64,000 nucleotides of DNA from Kushneria indalinina DSM 14324 (GTDB lineage Bacteria; Pseudomonadota; Gammaproteobacteria; Pseudomonadales; Halomonadaceae). Below are positions 1 to 10,453 of this stretch, piece after piece. Each line of letters begins with the position of its first letter. Positions within the stretch are counted from its first letter, which is position 1. Below the pieces are notes generated by a model. That model worked only from the letters and a program-made list of their open reading frames with translations, did no database searches and was not told where the DNA came from. Made by a program: the position numbers and the translations under genes. The stretch covers positions 744,001 to 808,000 of the forward strand of contig NZ_QRDJ01000006.1 in the NCBI RefSeq assembly GCF_003385845.1, read 5' to 3'.

Positions 1-452
1 TTCGTGGCCGCATGGAGAAAGCCATCGATATCATGCGTCAGGAGCCGCCGGATGTGTTCAATCACAACCTTGAAACGGTTCCGTCGCTCTATCGCCGCGT
101 GCGTCCGGGCGCTGACTATCAGTGGTCGCTGGATCTTCTCAAGCGCTACAAGGAAGCCCGTCCCGAGGTGATGACCAAATCGGGGCTGATGCTGGGTGTG
201 GGTGAAACCGATGACGAGGTGGTCGAGGTCATGCGTGACCTTCGCGCCCATAACGTCGATATGCTCACCCTTGGCCAGTACATGCAGCCTTCACGCAATC
301 ACCTGCCGGTCGATCGCTGGGTACACCCCGACACGTTTGCCTGGTTTGCCGAAAAGGGCTACGAGCTGGGCTTCAAGCATGTCGCGTCAGGCCCGCTGGT
401 ACGCTCAAGCTATCACGCCGACAAGCAGGCACATGGTGAAAGGGTGTCCTGA
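1..452 (+). CDS. lipA: Lipoyl synthase, C-terminal part (5' end outside window)
   Basis: Radical-SAM enzyme that inserts two sulfurs into octanoyl groups on lipoyl domains (E2 subunits, GcvH) to make lipoate, in the cytoplasm. Only about the last 150 residues are present; the reading frame is open from the window edge, so the CxxxCxxC cluster motif lies upstream and cannot be seen. The visible part has the family's typical segments: [33 protein letters not shown] and [11 protein letters not shown]. These match LipA closely through to the normal C-terminus. No terminator is evident in the 160 bases that follow, before msrP. Identification is secure; the only defect is truncation by the window. 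Confidence 0.95.
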   Translation, partial: RGRMEKAIDIMRQEPPDVFNHNLETVPSLYRRVRPGADYQWSLDLLKRYKEARPEVMTKSGLMLGVGETDDEVVEVMRDLRAHNVDMLTLGQYMQPSRNHLPVDRWVHPDTFAWFAEKGYELGFKHVASGPLVRSSYHADKQAHGERVS

Positions 453-613
453 AACATGACAGGCTCGGGCAGCTGATACCCGACATGTTTTGTTCATCGC
501 GCCCGGCACTGCCGGGCGCTGTTGTCTCCGGGGTCCTTGTCGCCCATCGAGGGCAGAAACTATTTCGCTGCGTAACGGTCAGTAACCATAACGGCCGTCA
601 AGTGGAGGGAGCC

Positions 614-1623
<1,010 letters not shown>

Positions 1624-1624
<1 letters not shown>

Positions 1625-2247
1625 TGCGACTCTGGCGATGTGCGGTGTTTGTGGCGGCACTGCTGCCGTTTCTCTGGTGGGCCTTTCAGGTAGCAGCAGG
1701 GCAGGCCGGCCCCGAGCCCGGGCAGTATCTGCTGCTCAACTTTGGCCAGTGTGCGCTGATTCTGCTGCTGTTGACGCTGAGCCTCACGCCGCTGATGAAG
1801 CTGACGCGCTGGAAGGGGTTTGCCGTGATCCGGCGCCAGCTGGGGCTCTGGACCTTCAGCTATGGGGTACTGCATCTGACCAGCTATCTGCTGTTCATAC
1901 TGGGGCTGGATTTCTCGGCGCTGGGCGCGGATCTGCAGCGGCGGCCCTACATCATGGTGGGGTTTGCAGCCCTGCTTATGCTGCTGGCGCTGGCGGTGAC
2001 CTCCAATCGCTACTCCATGAAGCAACTGGGCAAACGCTGGAAGTTTCTGCACCGGCTGGTCTATATCGCCTTGGCGCTGGTGCTTTTACACTTTTTCTGG
2101 GTGGTGCGTGCCGATATGGGGCAGTGGAGCGCCTACGCTTTTGCCGGCGCCGTCCTGATGCTGCTCAGGATTCCCGTGGTTTCGCGGGCGCTGGGTCGGG
2201 TTCGCCCCCGGCGTGGCAGTGGGCCCAAAGCGCCTCGTTTTTCCTGA
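1624..2247 (+). CDS. msrQ: Protein-methionine-sulfoxide reductase haem-binding subunit MsrQ
   Basis: Inner-membrane b-type cytochrome that passes electrons from the quinone pool or a flavin reductase to periplasmic MsrP. The 207-residue product has about six hydrophobic segments and histidines at positions suited to haem binding (in GVLHLTSY, FLHRLVYIAL and LLHFFWVV). The segment RRQLGLWTFSYGVLHL is characteristic of the ferric-reductase-like family YedZ/MsrQ. The start at 1624 overlaps the msrP stop codon. A rho-independent terminator follows about 20 bases after the stop, so msrPQ ends here. Confidence 0.94.
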
Positions 2248-2266
2248 AAAAAAACTTCTGAGAGAA

Positions 2267-2292
2267 CACCGGCCATGAGGCCGGCGTTTTTA
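2267..2292 (+). terminator. Rho-independent terminator after msrPQ
   Basis: Six-base GC stem (CCGGCC at 2269-2274, GGCCGG at 2279-2284) around an ATGA loop, followed by a T run from 2287. It lies between msrQ and the convergent oxidoreductase gene. Confidence 0.85.
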
Positions 2293-2302
2293 TGTGGTTT
2301 GA

Positions 2303-3325
2303 TCAGTTCTGCGGCATTGCGGTCAGCACCAGTTTGCCGATGGTATGACCCTCTTCCAGCATCTGATGGGCGCGGGTGAGGTTTTCGACATTGAGCGGCC
2401 CGACGATTTCACCCAGCGTACTGCGCAGCCGACCTTCATCAAGCAGGCGTGCCAGGGTTGCCAGCGCCGCGCCCTGCTGTTCACGCTGCACATCATGCAG
2501 CGGGCGGGCAAACATGAATTCCCAGTGAAAGCTGGCAGCCTTGCCCTGCAGGGCGTTGAGATCCACCTGCTGTTTCGTTTCGGCAATCGCCACGATCTCG
2601 CCGAGCGGCTTGATCAGAGAGACCATGTTGTCCCAGTGCACGCCGATGTCGTGGCAGTTGAAGATGTAATCGACGTCCTCAAGATCGAGTCGCTTGAGTT
2701 CGTTGACGAGATTGTGGTGGTCGACCACATCATGAGCGCCCATTTCGCGACACCACTGTACCGACTGCTCGCGCGAGGCGGTGGCAATCACGCGGATACC
2801 GGTGAGCTGGCGGGCCATCTGAATGGCGATCGAGCCCACGCCGCCGGCGCCATTGATGATCAAAAGCGTCTGGTCACCATGGTCACTGGTGTCCTGCGCC
2901 AGGCGCAGCTTGTCAAACAGCGCCTCCCAGGCCGTCAGTGCCGTCAACGGCATGGCCGCAATTTCCTCGATATCAAGCGTCTGAGGCGCGCGGGCCACCA
3001 GACGCGAATCGATCAGCTGGTACTGGGCGTTACAGCCGGGGCGATTGACCTCGCCTGAATAGTAAATGCGCTCGCCGACGGCCAGATCGCTGACACGCTC
3101 TCCAATGGCTTCCACGATGCCGGTGGCATCCCAGCCCAGGATGGTCGGCTCGCTGATGTCTCCCAGCGCGCCGGCGCGAACCTTGGTATCTACCGGGTTG
3201 ACCGACACGGCTTCGATACGCACCAGAACATCTTCCCCTTCGGGCGAGGGGCGCTCGATGTCGATCTCTTCAAAGGCACCGGGTGCGTTGATATCACTGG
3301 CGCCGCGTGTGGCAATGGCTTTCAT
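2303..3325 (-). CDS. Zinc-binding-type alcohol dehydrogenase / quinone oxidoreductase-like MDR protein
   Basis: A 340-residue medium-chain dehydrogenase/reductase, probably NADPH-dependent and acting on quinones or reactive carbonyls. Visible are the N-terminal GroES-like domain (MKAIATRGA, VNPVDTKVRAG, GWDATGIVEAIG) and a Rossmann domain with the nucleotide-binding segment INGAGGVGSIAIQMARQL. The cysteine pattern of a structural zinc site is missing, which favours the zinc-free quinone-oxidoreductase branch despite the usual family name. The ATG at 3325 was chosen over one 13 codons upstream because AGGGAGAG sits just before it and it matches the family N-terminus. Substrate unknown; it stands alone between msrQ and the Nudix gene. 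Confidence 0.85.
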   Translation of the reverse strand: MKAIATRGASDINAPGAFEEIDIERPSPEGEDVLVRIEAVSVNPVDTKVRAGALGDISEPTILGWDATGIVEAIGERVSDLAVGERIYYSGEVNRPGCNAQYQLIDSRLVARAPQTLDIEEIAAMPLTALTAWEALFDKLRLAQDTSDHGDQTLLIINGAGGVGSIAIQMARQLTGIRVIATASREQSVQWCREMGAHDVVDHHNLVNELKRLDLEDVDYIFNCHDIGVHWDNMVSLIKPLGEIVAIAETKQQVDLNALQGKAASFHWEFMFARPLHDVQREQQGAALATLARLLDEGRLRSTLGEIVGPLNVENLTRAHQMLEEGHTIGKLVLTAMPQN

Positions 3326-3465
3326 GGTCTCTCCCTGGTTAACGAACGCACGTTGATGCGTCATCCACTAGAATGTCAGCCACCAATCTGGACCATGATG
3401 ACAGCCGATGCCAGTCGCTGTGCTTGTGGTGATACGAGCGTGATGGAAAGCAGGAGAGACGTGGC

Positions 3466-4089
3466 ATGACACATGACTGGTTAGCCTTTGCAAAGCAACT
3501 CAGATCCATTGCCCAGACCGGGCAGACCTATACCACCAACAAGTATGAGCTGGAGCGCTATCAACAGCTGGAAACACTGACCAACCAGATGTTTGCCGTG
3601 CTGGGTGATGTGCCCATCGAAAAAATAGAAAACCTGATCATCCCTGATCGCGGGTATGCCACGCCCAAGGTGGATGTCCGCGGCGCGGTCTTTGACGACA
3701 GCGGCCGGGTGCTGCTGGTGCGTGAAATCAAGGATGGGCTCTGGACACTGCCCGGCGGCTGGGCAGACGTCAACGAAGGCCCCAGTGAAGGCGTGTTAAA
3801 GGAGATTGTCGAAGAGTCCGGGCACCGGGCGAGCCAGCCGCGTCTGGTCATGCTCAAGGATCGCAGTCTTCATCCCTACGCCCACTATTCGCCGGATCAT
3901 ATCTACAAGCTCTTTTATGTTTGTACTCATGAGGGTGGTGAGTTTGTATCCAATAATGAAACGGATGCTGCCGAATTCTTCGATCTTGATGATCTGCCGC
4001 CGCTGTCCGAGGGGCGAACGCTGCCTGCCGATATTCACGAATGCTGGGCCTTTGTGACGTCGGGGGCGGAAGGTATCTACAGCGACTGA
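3466..4089 (+). CDS. Nudix hydrolase with N-terminal Nudix_N-type helical domain
   Basis: A 207-residue Nudix pyrophosphohydrolase. The Nudix box lies at about residues 97-119, with GGWADVNEG at its start and KEIVEESG at its end, giving the REUXEE-type metal-binding glutamates (here KEIVEE). The first 70 residues (FAKQLRSIAQTGQTYTTNKYELERY is its core) form the helical domain found in ADP-ribose/ADP-sugar-type hydrolases of the YjhB group. Substrate specificity cannot be read from sequence. Its TGA overlaps the ATG of the next gene, suggesting co-expression with that uncharacterised protein. Confidence 0.88.
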   Translation: MTHDWLAFAKQLRSIAQTGQTYTTNKYELERYQQLETLTNQMFAVLGDVPIEKIENLIIPDRGYATPKVDVRGAVFDDSGRVLLVREIKDGLWTLPGGWADVNEGPSEGVLKEIVEESGHRASQPRLVMLKDRSLHPYAHYSPDHIYKLFYVCTHEGGEFVSNNETDAAEFFDLDDLPPLSEGRTLPADIHECWAFVTSGAEGIYSD

Positions 4090-5021
4090 TGGCCATTGCC
4101 GGTATCGAGCGACTATTGCATGCCGACTGGAGCCTGTCCCCCTCAAAACGCTGGTACGCTCAGGCCCACCGTATCAATGGTCAGTGGCAGGTTAGTGATC
4201 CGGTGCGAATCGGGGATGTGCACACCTGGCGTGACGAGGTTCTGATGGCGCCGGTTCACGGCACAACGCTTGCCGGGTTTGATTTCCCGATCGGTGTTCC
4301 CGAGCAGTGGGCCATGCAGGCTGGTGTCACCGATTTCAGGGCGTGGCTGGAAGCGCTGGATATGCCCCGATGGCAGTACTTTTTTGATACGGCTTCAACG
4401 CCAAAAGAGATCTCGCTGACGCGGCCCTTTTATCCTCATCGCGCCAGACAGGGTATGAGACAGTCGGACCTGACCCGGGCGCTCAACGTTGAGGATTTCG
4501 ATGCACTGCGTCGTGAATGCGAGCGTGACATGCCGGGGCGCAGGCCCTGTCCGCTGTTCTGGACGCTGGGGGCCAATCAGGTGGGCAAGGCGGCTCAGGC
4601 CGGGTGGCGTGAAGTCATCATGCCGGCGCTTGATCAAGGCGCGGCACTCTGGCCCTTTGATGGGACGCTGGCCGCGTTGGCGCAAGAGAATCACTGCATC
4701 TTGTGCGAGACCTGGCCGACGCTGGCGGCGCGACTGATGAAAAATGAGCTGTCGCCACGCCAGAGCAAGCGGCGTCAGGTGGATCGTATCGAGGCTGGAA
4801 AGGCCCTGTTTGAAAGCGGGCTTCCCATCGTGTGGGACGGGCAGGCGAAAGCATCCGTTGTTTCGGGATTTGGTGAGCGCGCTGATGGAGAGGATGCCTT
4901 TGATGCCACACTGGGGCTTTTGATGATGATTGCGGTAGTAGAGGAGCATCTGCCGGCGTCATCGACCCTTTCGCCCGTGGCACGCCATCTTGAAGGGTGG
5001 ATACTGGGTCTTGAAGGCTGA
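4089..5021 (+). CDS. Uncharacterised protein, DUF429-like / RNase H-fold candidate
   Basis: A 310-residue protein I cannot name with certainty. Three segments are spaced as in DUF429-type proteins with a predicted RNase H-like fold: an acidic residue at the end of a first strand (Asp13 in HADWS), a second strand AGFDFPIG (Asp65), and a C-terminal EDAFDA (Asp269, Asp272). Glu207 in CETWPT may also be part of the acidic centre. No signal peptide or membrane segment is seen. The ATG at 4089 was chosen because it overlaps the upstream Nudix stop codon, although the frame is open further upstream. An enzymatic role in nucleic-acid or nucleotide handling is inference only. Confidence 0.6.
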   Translation: MAIAGIERLLHADWSLSPSKRWYAQAHRINGQWQVSDPVRIGDVHTWRDEVLMAPVHGTTLAGFDFPIGVPEQWAMQAGVTDFRAWLEALDMPRWQYFFDTASTPKEISLTRPFYPHRARQGMRQSDLTRALNVEDFDALRRECERDMPGRRPCPLFWTLGANQVGKAAQAGWREVIMPALDQGAALWPFDGTLAALAQENHCILCETWPTLAARLMKNELSPRQSKRRQVDRIEAGKALFESGLPIVWDGQAKASVVSGFGERADGEDAFDATLGLLMMIAVVEEHLPASSTLSPVARHLEGWILGLEG

Positions 5022-5056
5022 TCAACGCAGAGAGAGTAGCCGGAAGCTGAAAACAG

Positions 5057-5086
5057 AAAAGGCCTTCAAATGAAGGCCTTTTTAAT
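5057..5086. terminator. Bidirectional rho-independent terminator between the DUF429-like gene and pykA
   Basis: Perfect 12-bp inverted repeat: AAAAGGCCTTCA at 5057-5068 and its complement at 5071-5082, separated by AA. A T run follows on the plus strand and an A run precedes it, so it can work for both converging genes. Confidence 0.85.
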
Positions 5087-5112
5087 GCAGATCAAAAGTC
5101 ACATAGCGGCTT

Positions 5113-6582
5113 TCAGCCGATGTGTTCGCCGACCTGGACGATCTTCATGGCATTGGTGCCGCCCTGAGCGCTGACGTGGTCACCGCGTGTAAGGATGACG
5201 TAGTCGCCCGGATTGGCCAGTGCGCGCTTTTCGAGCTCGGAGACGGCGCGCTGGTTGACCTCGGCATTGGGCATGTCATCGGTGTTGAATTCGATGGCAA
5301 ATACGCCGCGGTAGAGCGCCATGCGACGCAGTGTGCGCGGATGCGACGAGAGGGCCACGATGGGTAGACCAGAGCGGATGCGCGACGCGATCAGCGGGGT
5401 ATAGCCGGTCTCGGTAAGGCAGGCGATGGCCGCCACACCTTCCAGATGGTTGGCCGCATACATGGCTGACAGGGCCACGGTTTCATCGATGCGATGGAAC
5501 TCGTCGGCCATGCGGTGCTTGGACTCCTGAGCAGCGCGTTCGCGCTCGGCGCCCATGCAGCAGCGATTCATGGCTTCGATGGTTTCTACCGGGAAGCTGC
5601 CGGCGGCCGTTTCGGCGGACAGCATGACGGCATCGGTGCCATCAAGCACCGCGTTGGCCACGTCAAAGACCTCGGCGCGTGTTGGCAGCGGCGATTCGAT
5701 CATCGACTCCATCATCTGCGTGGCCGTGATGACCGCGCGATTAAGCGTCCGGGCGCGGGCAATCATGCGCTTTTGAACACCGATAAGCTGCGCGTCACCG
5801 ATTTCGACACCCAGATCGCCACGGGCCACCATGACGGCATCGGAGGCGATGATGATCTCATCGAGTGTGGCTTCATCGGCCACGGCTTCGGCACGCTCGA
5901 CCTTGGCGACCAGGGCGATATTCTTGCCGGCATCTCCCAGCAGGTCGCGCGCCAGCTGCATATCGGCACCGGAGCGCGGGAAGGAGACCGCCAGGAAGTC
6001 GACTTCCAGGTCGATCGCGGTCTTCATGTCCTCGCGATCCTTGTCGGTCAATGCTGCTGCCGACAGGCCGCCGCCCTGTTTGTTGATACCCTTGTTATTG
6101 GAGAGCTTGCCCCCCACCTTGACGGTGCATTCGATACGCCCGCCATCGACGCGCTTGACTTCCAGCACGACACGGCCATCGTCGAGCAGCAGTACGTCGC
6201 CGCTTTTGACGTCATCGGCGAGTTCCTTGTAGTCACAGCCGACCTGGTGGTCGTTGCCTTCATCACGGCCCAGGTTAACATCGAGGGCAAAATCCTGGCC
6301 GTTTTCAAGCTCGACCGAGCCATTGGCGAAACGGGCGATACGAATCTTCGGGCCCTGCAGGTCGCCCAGAATGGCCACGTTGCGCTGCTGGTTTTTGGCC
6401 GCTTCACGCACAGCCGTTACGCGGCGGCGGTGATCTTCGGCGCTGCCGTGGGAGAAGTTGATTCGAACGACATCAACGCCCGCGTGCACCATGGCATCGA
6501 GTACACCTTCCTTGTCACTGGCGGGACCAAGGGTGGCGACAATCTTGGTGCGGCGAATCGGACCGGCGGTCGCTTTCGTCAT
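5113..6582 (-). CDS. pykA: Pyruvate kinase (PykA type)
   Basis: Converts phosphoenolpyruvate and ADP to pyruvate and ATP, the last step of lower glycolysis / Entner-Doudoroff. The 489-residue product has the family's N-terminal RRTKIVATLGPAS, substrate segment RINFSHGS, GDLQGPKIR, and active-site segments VARGDLGVE and ITATQMMESM followed by PTRAEVFDVANAV. The C-terminal allosteric domain is complete. Length and sequence fit the AMP-activated type II enzyme (PykA) better than PykF. AGGAGA lies seven bases before the ATG. In related bacteria pyk belongs to the HexR regulon, but no HexR-like palindrome is visible upstream here. Confidence 0.95.
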   Translation of the reverse strand: MTKATAGPIRRTKIVATLGPASDKEGVLDAMVHAGVDVVRINFSHGSAEDHRRRVTAVREAAKNQQRNVAILGDLQGPKIRIARFANGSVELENGQDFALDVNLGRDEGNDHQVGCDYKELADDVKSGDVLLLDDGRVVLEVKRVDGGRIECTVKVGGKLSNNKGINKQGGGLSAAALTDKDREDMKTAIDLEVDFLAVSFPRSGADMQLARDLLGDAGKNIALVAKVERAEAVADEATLDEIIIASDAVMVARGDLGVEIGDAQLIGVQKRMIARARTLNRAVITATQMMESMIESPLPTRAEVFDVANAVLDGTDAVMLSAETAAGSFPVETIEAMNRCCMGAERERAAQESKHRMADEFHRIDETVALSAMYAANHLEGVAAIACLTETGYTPLIASRIRSGLPIVALSSHPRTLRRMALYRGVFAIEFNTDDMPNAEVNQRAVSELEKRALANPGDYVILTRGDHVSAQGGTNAMKIVQVGEHIG

Positions 6583-6902
6583 GAAGCATTCTCCTGATGC
6601 GGTGTCTGAATGGATTCACTATACCTTTTTCACCCCTTCGGGTGCGACGGCTATGCTCCAAAGTCTTGATGACACCTTCGAGAATGTCGAGGTGTTTGGC
6701 AGCTCAGAGGAAGTCGAAGAGGCGTCAGAAAGGAAAGATCGTTGCCTTGCATCGGTTTTTATCCGGTGGCGCCATGGATAAGGCCAGGGTAGGGTAGTCG
6801 CATTTTCAGGGTGTCTGAACCCGTCCGGGCCAACGGACGCTCACGCACGCCGCTTTTCTGACATTACAGTGCCGGCAGGACCGGCAAAAGAGACGGAGAT
6901 CT
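6583..6902. other. Intergenic region between divergent pykA and topA
   Basis: About 320 bases without a convincing gene; the short open frames here lack a ribosome-binding site and coding character. It must hold the promoters of both genes. On the minus strand a TATAGT (6618-6623) could be the pykA -10 element, but no good -35 lies at the right distance. A small hairpin (GTCCG/CGGAC around 6826-6841) precedes topA. Nothing else is recognisable. Confidence 0.5.
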
Positions 6903-9572
6903 ATGGGCAAGTCACTGGTGATCGTCGAGTCGCCGGCCAAGGCCAAGACCATCAATAAGTACCTCGGCAACGATTTCATCGTGAAATCGAGCGTGGGTCA
7001 TATTCGTGATCTGCCGACCAGTGGTGGTGGCAAAAGCGCCACGGACCCTTCCGAGCGTGCGCGCCAGGCCGCTGCCACACGCAAGATGTCTGCTGAAGAG
7101 AAGGCAGTCTATAAAAAGCGCAAAAGCCATGATCAGTTGATCCGCCGCATGGGCGTTGATCCTGAAAATGACTGGCAGGCGAACTACGAGATACTGCCGG
7201 GCAAGGAAAAGGTCGTCGACGAGCTCAAAAAGCTCGCCGAAAAGGCGGATGCCGTGTATCTCGCCACCGACCTTGATCGCGAAGGGGAAGCCATTGCCTG
7301 GCATCTGCGCGAGACCATCGGCGGCGATGAGTCACGCTACCGCCGCGTGGTATTCAACGAGATTACCAAAAATGCCATTGCCCAGGCGTTCGAGACGCCC
7401 GGCGAGCTCAAGCTGGATCGGGTTCATGCCCAGCAGGCCCGGCGCTTTCTGGACCGGGTGGTAGGGTTCATGGTTTCGCCGCTTTTATGGAGCAAGGTTG
7501 CACGAGGCCTGTCGGCGGGTCGCGTTCAGTCCGTCGCGGTGCGCCTGATCGTCGAGCGTGAGCGCGAGATTCGCGCCTTTACGCCCGAGGAGTTCTGGGA
7601 CGTCCATGCCGACCTTGAAGCCGGCAGTGGTGACAGTGTGCGCTTTGAAGTGGCACGCCATAACGGTGAAGCTTTCCGGCCGGTCAGTGAGTCACAGACA
7701 ACCTCCCTGATTGAGCCGTTGAAAAAGGCCGAATACGTTATTACCGGGCGTGAGGATCGCCCGACGTCCAGCAAGCCCGGCGCGCCCTTTATTACGTCGA
7801 CCCTGCAGCAGGCTGCCAGTGGCCGTCTCGGTTTTTCGGTCAAAAAGACCATGACCCTGGCGCAGCGTCTGTATGAAGCAGGCTTTATTACCTATATGCG
7901 TACCGATTCGACCAATCTGTCGGCGGATGCCATCACCATGGCGCGCGACTACGTAGAATCGGAAATGGGTAGTGACTATCTTTCCGACGCGCCTAACGTC
8001 TATTCCAGCAAGGCCGGGGCTCAGGAAGCGCACGAGGCGATTCGACCGACTGACGCTCATCGCCGGGCAGACGATCTTGGCAGCATGGAGCGTGACGCCG
8101 AGCGTCTTTATGAGCTGATCTGGCGTCAGTTTCTGGCCTGTCAGATGGTGCCGGCACAGTATCTGTCGACCACGCTGACCGTCGAAGTGGAAGGCTTTGA
8201 ACTGCGTGCCAAAGGGCGCGTGCTGCGCTTTGATGGCTATACCCGGGTGCTCAAGCCTTCTTCCAGAAAGGAAGAGGATCAGCAGCTGCCGGATCTGGGC
8301 AAGGGCGAGCACCTTTCGCTTAAAACACTCGATCCAAAACAGCACTTTACCAAGCCAACCGCCCGCTATACCGAAGCCAGCCTGGTCAAGGAGCTTGAAA
8401 AACGCGGCATTGGTCGGCCCTCAACTTATGCCGCGATCATTTCCACGATTCAGGAGCGTGGCTACGTCAAGCTGGACAGCCGCCGGTTCTACGCCGAGAA
8501 GCTTGGCGAGATCGTCACTGACCGACTGACAGAATCCTTTCAGGACCTGCTGGATTACGGCTTCACGGCCCGCATGGAAGACGAGCTTGACCATGTCGCC
8601 GATGGTGAGCGTGACTGGCGTGAGTTGTTGAACAGTTTCTATGGCGATTTTCGCAGCCGCCTCGAACACGCCGAAGGCGAGAAGGGCATGCGTCCCAATC
8701 AGCCGGTCGAAACCGATATCCAGTGTCCGACCTGCGGCCGGCCGATGCAGATTCGCATCGCCTCGACGGGTGTCTTCCTGGGCTGCTCGGGCTATAACCT
8801 GCCGCCCAAGGAGCGTTGCAAGACCACCATCGATCTGTTGCCCGGCGATGAGGCAGTGCCGGCCGATGCCGATGAAAATGCCGAAACCGATGCCCTGCGC
8901 GCCAAGCGTCGTAACCCGAAGACGGGGACGGCCATGGACAGCTATCTCATCGATGAGACGCGCAAGATCCACATCAGCAACGATGATGATGACTACTACG
9001 AGATCGAAGAGGGGCACTTTCGCATCAAGGGCTATGAAGGCCCGACCATCGAGTGCGACAAGTGCGGTTCGGAAATGCAGCTGCGTACGGGACGGTTCGG
9101 CAAGTATTTCGCCTGTACCAATGACGACTGCAAAAATACCCGCAAACTCTTGAAAAGCGGCGAACCCGCGCCGCCCAAGATGGATCCGATCCCCATGCCG
9201 GAATTGACCTGTCAAAAGGTGGACGACCACTACGTGCTGCGTGATGGCGCCAGCGGTCTCTTTCTGGCCGCCAGTCAGTTTCCAAAGAATCGTGAGACTC
9301 GGCCGCCGCTGGTCAGTGAAATCAGGCCGCATGCCGAGGCACTGCCGGAGAAATACCACTTTCTCCTGAAGGCGCCGGACCATGATCCGGATGGGCATCC
9401 AGCGCAGATTCGATTTTCGCGCAAGACCAAGAGCCAGTTTGTGCTGACCGAAGAGGATGGCAAGGCGACCGGCTGGAAGGCGCTGTGGGATGGTGAGCGC
9501 TGGCAGGTCGAAGATAATCGAAAGGGGACCGGCACCAAAAAGGGTAGCAAGGCAGGGAAACAGGCCTCATGA
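6903..9572 (+). CDS. topA: DNA topoisomerase I
   Basis: Type IA topoisomerase that relaxes negative supercoils behind transcription and replication. The 889-residue protein has the TOPRIM domain at the N-terminus ([10 protein letters not shown] with Glu9; acidic triad Asp123-Leu-Asp125 and Glu127 in [10 protein letters not shown]), and the catalytic tyrosine Tyr331 in ITYMRTDST. Then come the gate domains and C-terminal zinc-ribbon repeats (CPTCGRPM...[11 protein letters not shown]...CTNDDC), followed by further ribbon-like repeats without cysteines. The ATG follows a GGAGAT ribosome-binding site. It overlaps the next gene by four bases (ATGA), the topA-DUF6586 arrangement also known in Pseudomonas. 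Confidence 0.97.
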   Translation: MGKSLVIVESPAKAKTINKYLGNDFIVKSSVGHIRDLPTSGGGKSATDPSERARQAAATRKMSAEEKAVYKKRKSHDQLIRRMGVDPENDWQANYEILPGKEKVVDELKKLAEKADAVYLATDLDREGEAIAWHLRETIGGDESRYRRVVFNEITKNAIAQAFETPGELKLDRVHAQQARRFLDRVVGFMVSPLLWSKVARGLSAGRVQSVAVRLIVEREREIRAFTPEEFWDVHADLEAGSGDSVRFEVARHNGEAFRPVSESQTTSLIEPLKKAEYVITGREDRPTSSKPGAPFITSTLQQAASGRLGFSVKKTMTLAQRLYEAGFITYMRTDSTNLSADAITMARDYVESEMGSDYLSDAPNVYSSKAGAQEAHEAIRPTDAHRRADDLGSMERDAERLYELIWRQFLACQMVPAQYLSTTLTVEVEGFELRAKGRVLRFDGYTRVLKPSSRKEEDQQLPDLGKGEHLSLKTLDPKQHFTKPTARYTEASLVKELEKRGIGRPSTYAAIISTIQERGYVKLDSRRFYAEKLGEIVTDRLTESFQDLLDYGFTARMEDELDHVADGERDWRELLNSFYGDFRSRLEHAEGEKGMRPNQPVETDIQCPTCGRPMQIRIASTGVFLGCSGYNLPPKERCKTTIDLLPGDEAVPADADENAETDALRAKRRNPKTGTAMDSYLIDETRKIHISNDDDDYYEIEEGHFRIKGYEGPTIECDKCGSEMQLRTGRFGKYFACTNDDCKNTRKLLKSGEPAPPKMDPIPMPELTCQKVDDHYVLRDGASGLFLAASQFPKNRETRPPLVSEIRPHAEALPEKYHFLLKAPDHDPDGHPAQIRFSRKTKSQFVLTEEDGKATGWKALWDGERWQVEDNRKGTGTKKGSKAGKQAS

Positions 9573-10027
9573 GTCATCAGGGACGAACCAATCAGCTGCT
9601 TTACCAGGCCATGCTGCTGCTTGAGCAGCCGGCAGGTCACGATGAGCATGCCGATGCCAGACGACGCGCCCTTGAAGAGGGCACGCTTTCGATGATCGAA
9701 ATGGCGCTTGAAAGCGTGATCAAGGAGATCGCGCACACCTGCCGCTGGCCTGCCATGCACTGGCGAGCGGTGCTTGATCAGCCGCCGGCGCCGGTGGCTG
9801 AAATTGAGCTGCTGCGAGCGCTCATGTCGCAGCCGGAAAGCTGGCTTGCCCGGCTTTTACAGCTGCTGGACCGCCTGCATGATGAAAGCGGCGCCGCACA
9901 GCTTCGTCGGCATGACAACATGATTGCTTCCAGCCAGAGTCCGCCCCTGTCCCGAGAGCTTGCAACCTGTCTTGATGAATTTCGGGCTCTGCTTCCCAGA
10001 CTCCGTGAAACCAGTTATGAGTGGTAA
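9569..10027 (+). CDS. DUF6586-like conserved protein downstream of topA
   Basis: A 152-residue, mainly helical soluble protein with no signal peptide or membrane segment. Its position, overlapping the topA stop by four bases, and its composition match the small conserved gene between topA and lexA in pseudomonads (DUF6586). Function unknown. The N-terminal part ([14 protein letters not shown]) and central helices show no catalytic motif. Translational coupling to topA implies co-transcription. The family assignment rests on synteny and remembered sequence character, so it is moderate. Confidence 0.7.
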   Translation: MSHQGRTNQLLYQAMLLLEQPAGHDEHADARRRALEEGTLSMIEMALESVIKEIAHTCRWPAMHWRAVLDQPPAPVAEIELLRALMSQPESWLARLLQLLDRLHDESGAAQLRRHDNMIASSQSPPLSRELATCLDEFRALLPRLRETSYEW

Positions 10028-10116
10028 TTTCTTGTATTCAATGAACGTGACATCGCCGTCAGAGAGCCTTAACATTGTGTTAATGTTTTTCGCTGATCGG
10101 CTTGGTGAGGTGGCTC

Positions 10117-10362
10117 ATGACTGAAGCTGCCGTATTTGAAATCGTTGAGCTCGAGGACGGGCAGTTTGTGCTGCGTGCCGCCGACAGTGACGATAAAAAC
10201 GAGCCGCTGGCCAGCATTCGTTTTTCGTCCCAGACGCTTGAGCTTTTGCGTCACCATCGCTTTGATGTCGCCCGCGAGATGCTGGATCATCTGATCTCGC
10301 GCTCGGTACTGGCAGATGAAGATGACGCCGCTGACGCGCCCGAGCCTGCCGCGATCCATTAA
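10117..10362 (+). CDS. Small acidic conserved hypothetical protein
   Basis: An 81-residue acidic protein with no recognised domain: alternating strands at the N-terminus (VFEIVELEDGQFVLRAA), a helix (QTLELLRHHRFDVAREMLDHL) and a disordered Asp/Glu/Pro-rich tail. The ATG at 10117 was chosen because GGTGAGG lies just before it; an in-frame GTG 15 bases upstream is less likely. In Pseudomonas this position between the DUF6586 gene and lexA is occupied by sulA, but this protein does not resemble SulA. A hairpin follows in the gap before the InaA-type kinase gene. Confidence 0.6.
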   Translation: MTEAAVFEIVELEDGQFVLRAADSDDKNEPLASIRFSSQTLELLRHHRFDVAREMLDHLISRSVLADEDDAADAPEPAAIH

Positions 10363-10384
10363 GCCGCTCTTTTTTTGATTGGTT

Positions 10385-10410
10385 CGATACCCGTCCATGT
10401 GCGGGTATCG
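10385..10410 (+). terminator. Strong hairpin, possible terminator or attenuator
   Basis: Perfect 9-bp inverted repeat: CGATACCCG at 10385-10393 and its complement at 10402-10410, with an 8-base loop. Only TCGTTT follows, so the U tract is weak; a run of seven T lies before the stem. It sits between the small acidic gene and the kinase gene. Confidence 0.4.
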
Positions 10411-10453
10411 TCGTTTCAGGCCCGCGGGTCTGAAAAATCCGGAATTGATCGTT

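Noticed and set aside
5494-6597. 367-codon open frame opposite pykA
   Set aside because: Antisense shadow of pyruvate kinase with no protein family features.
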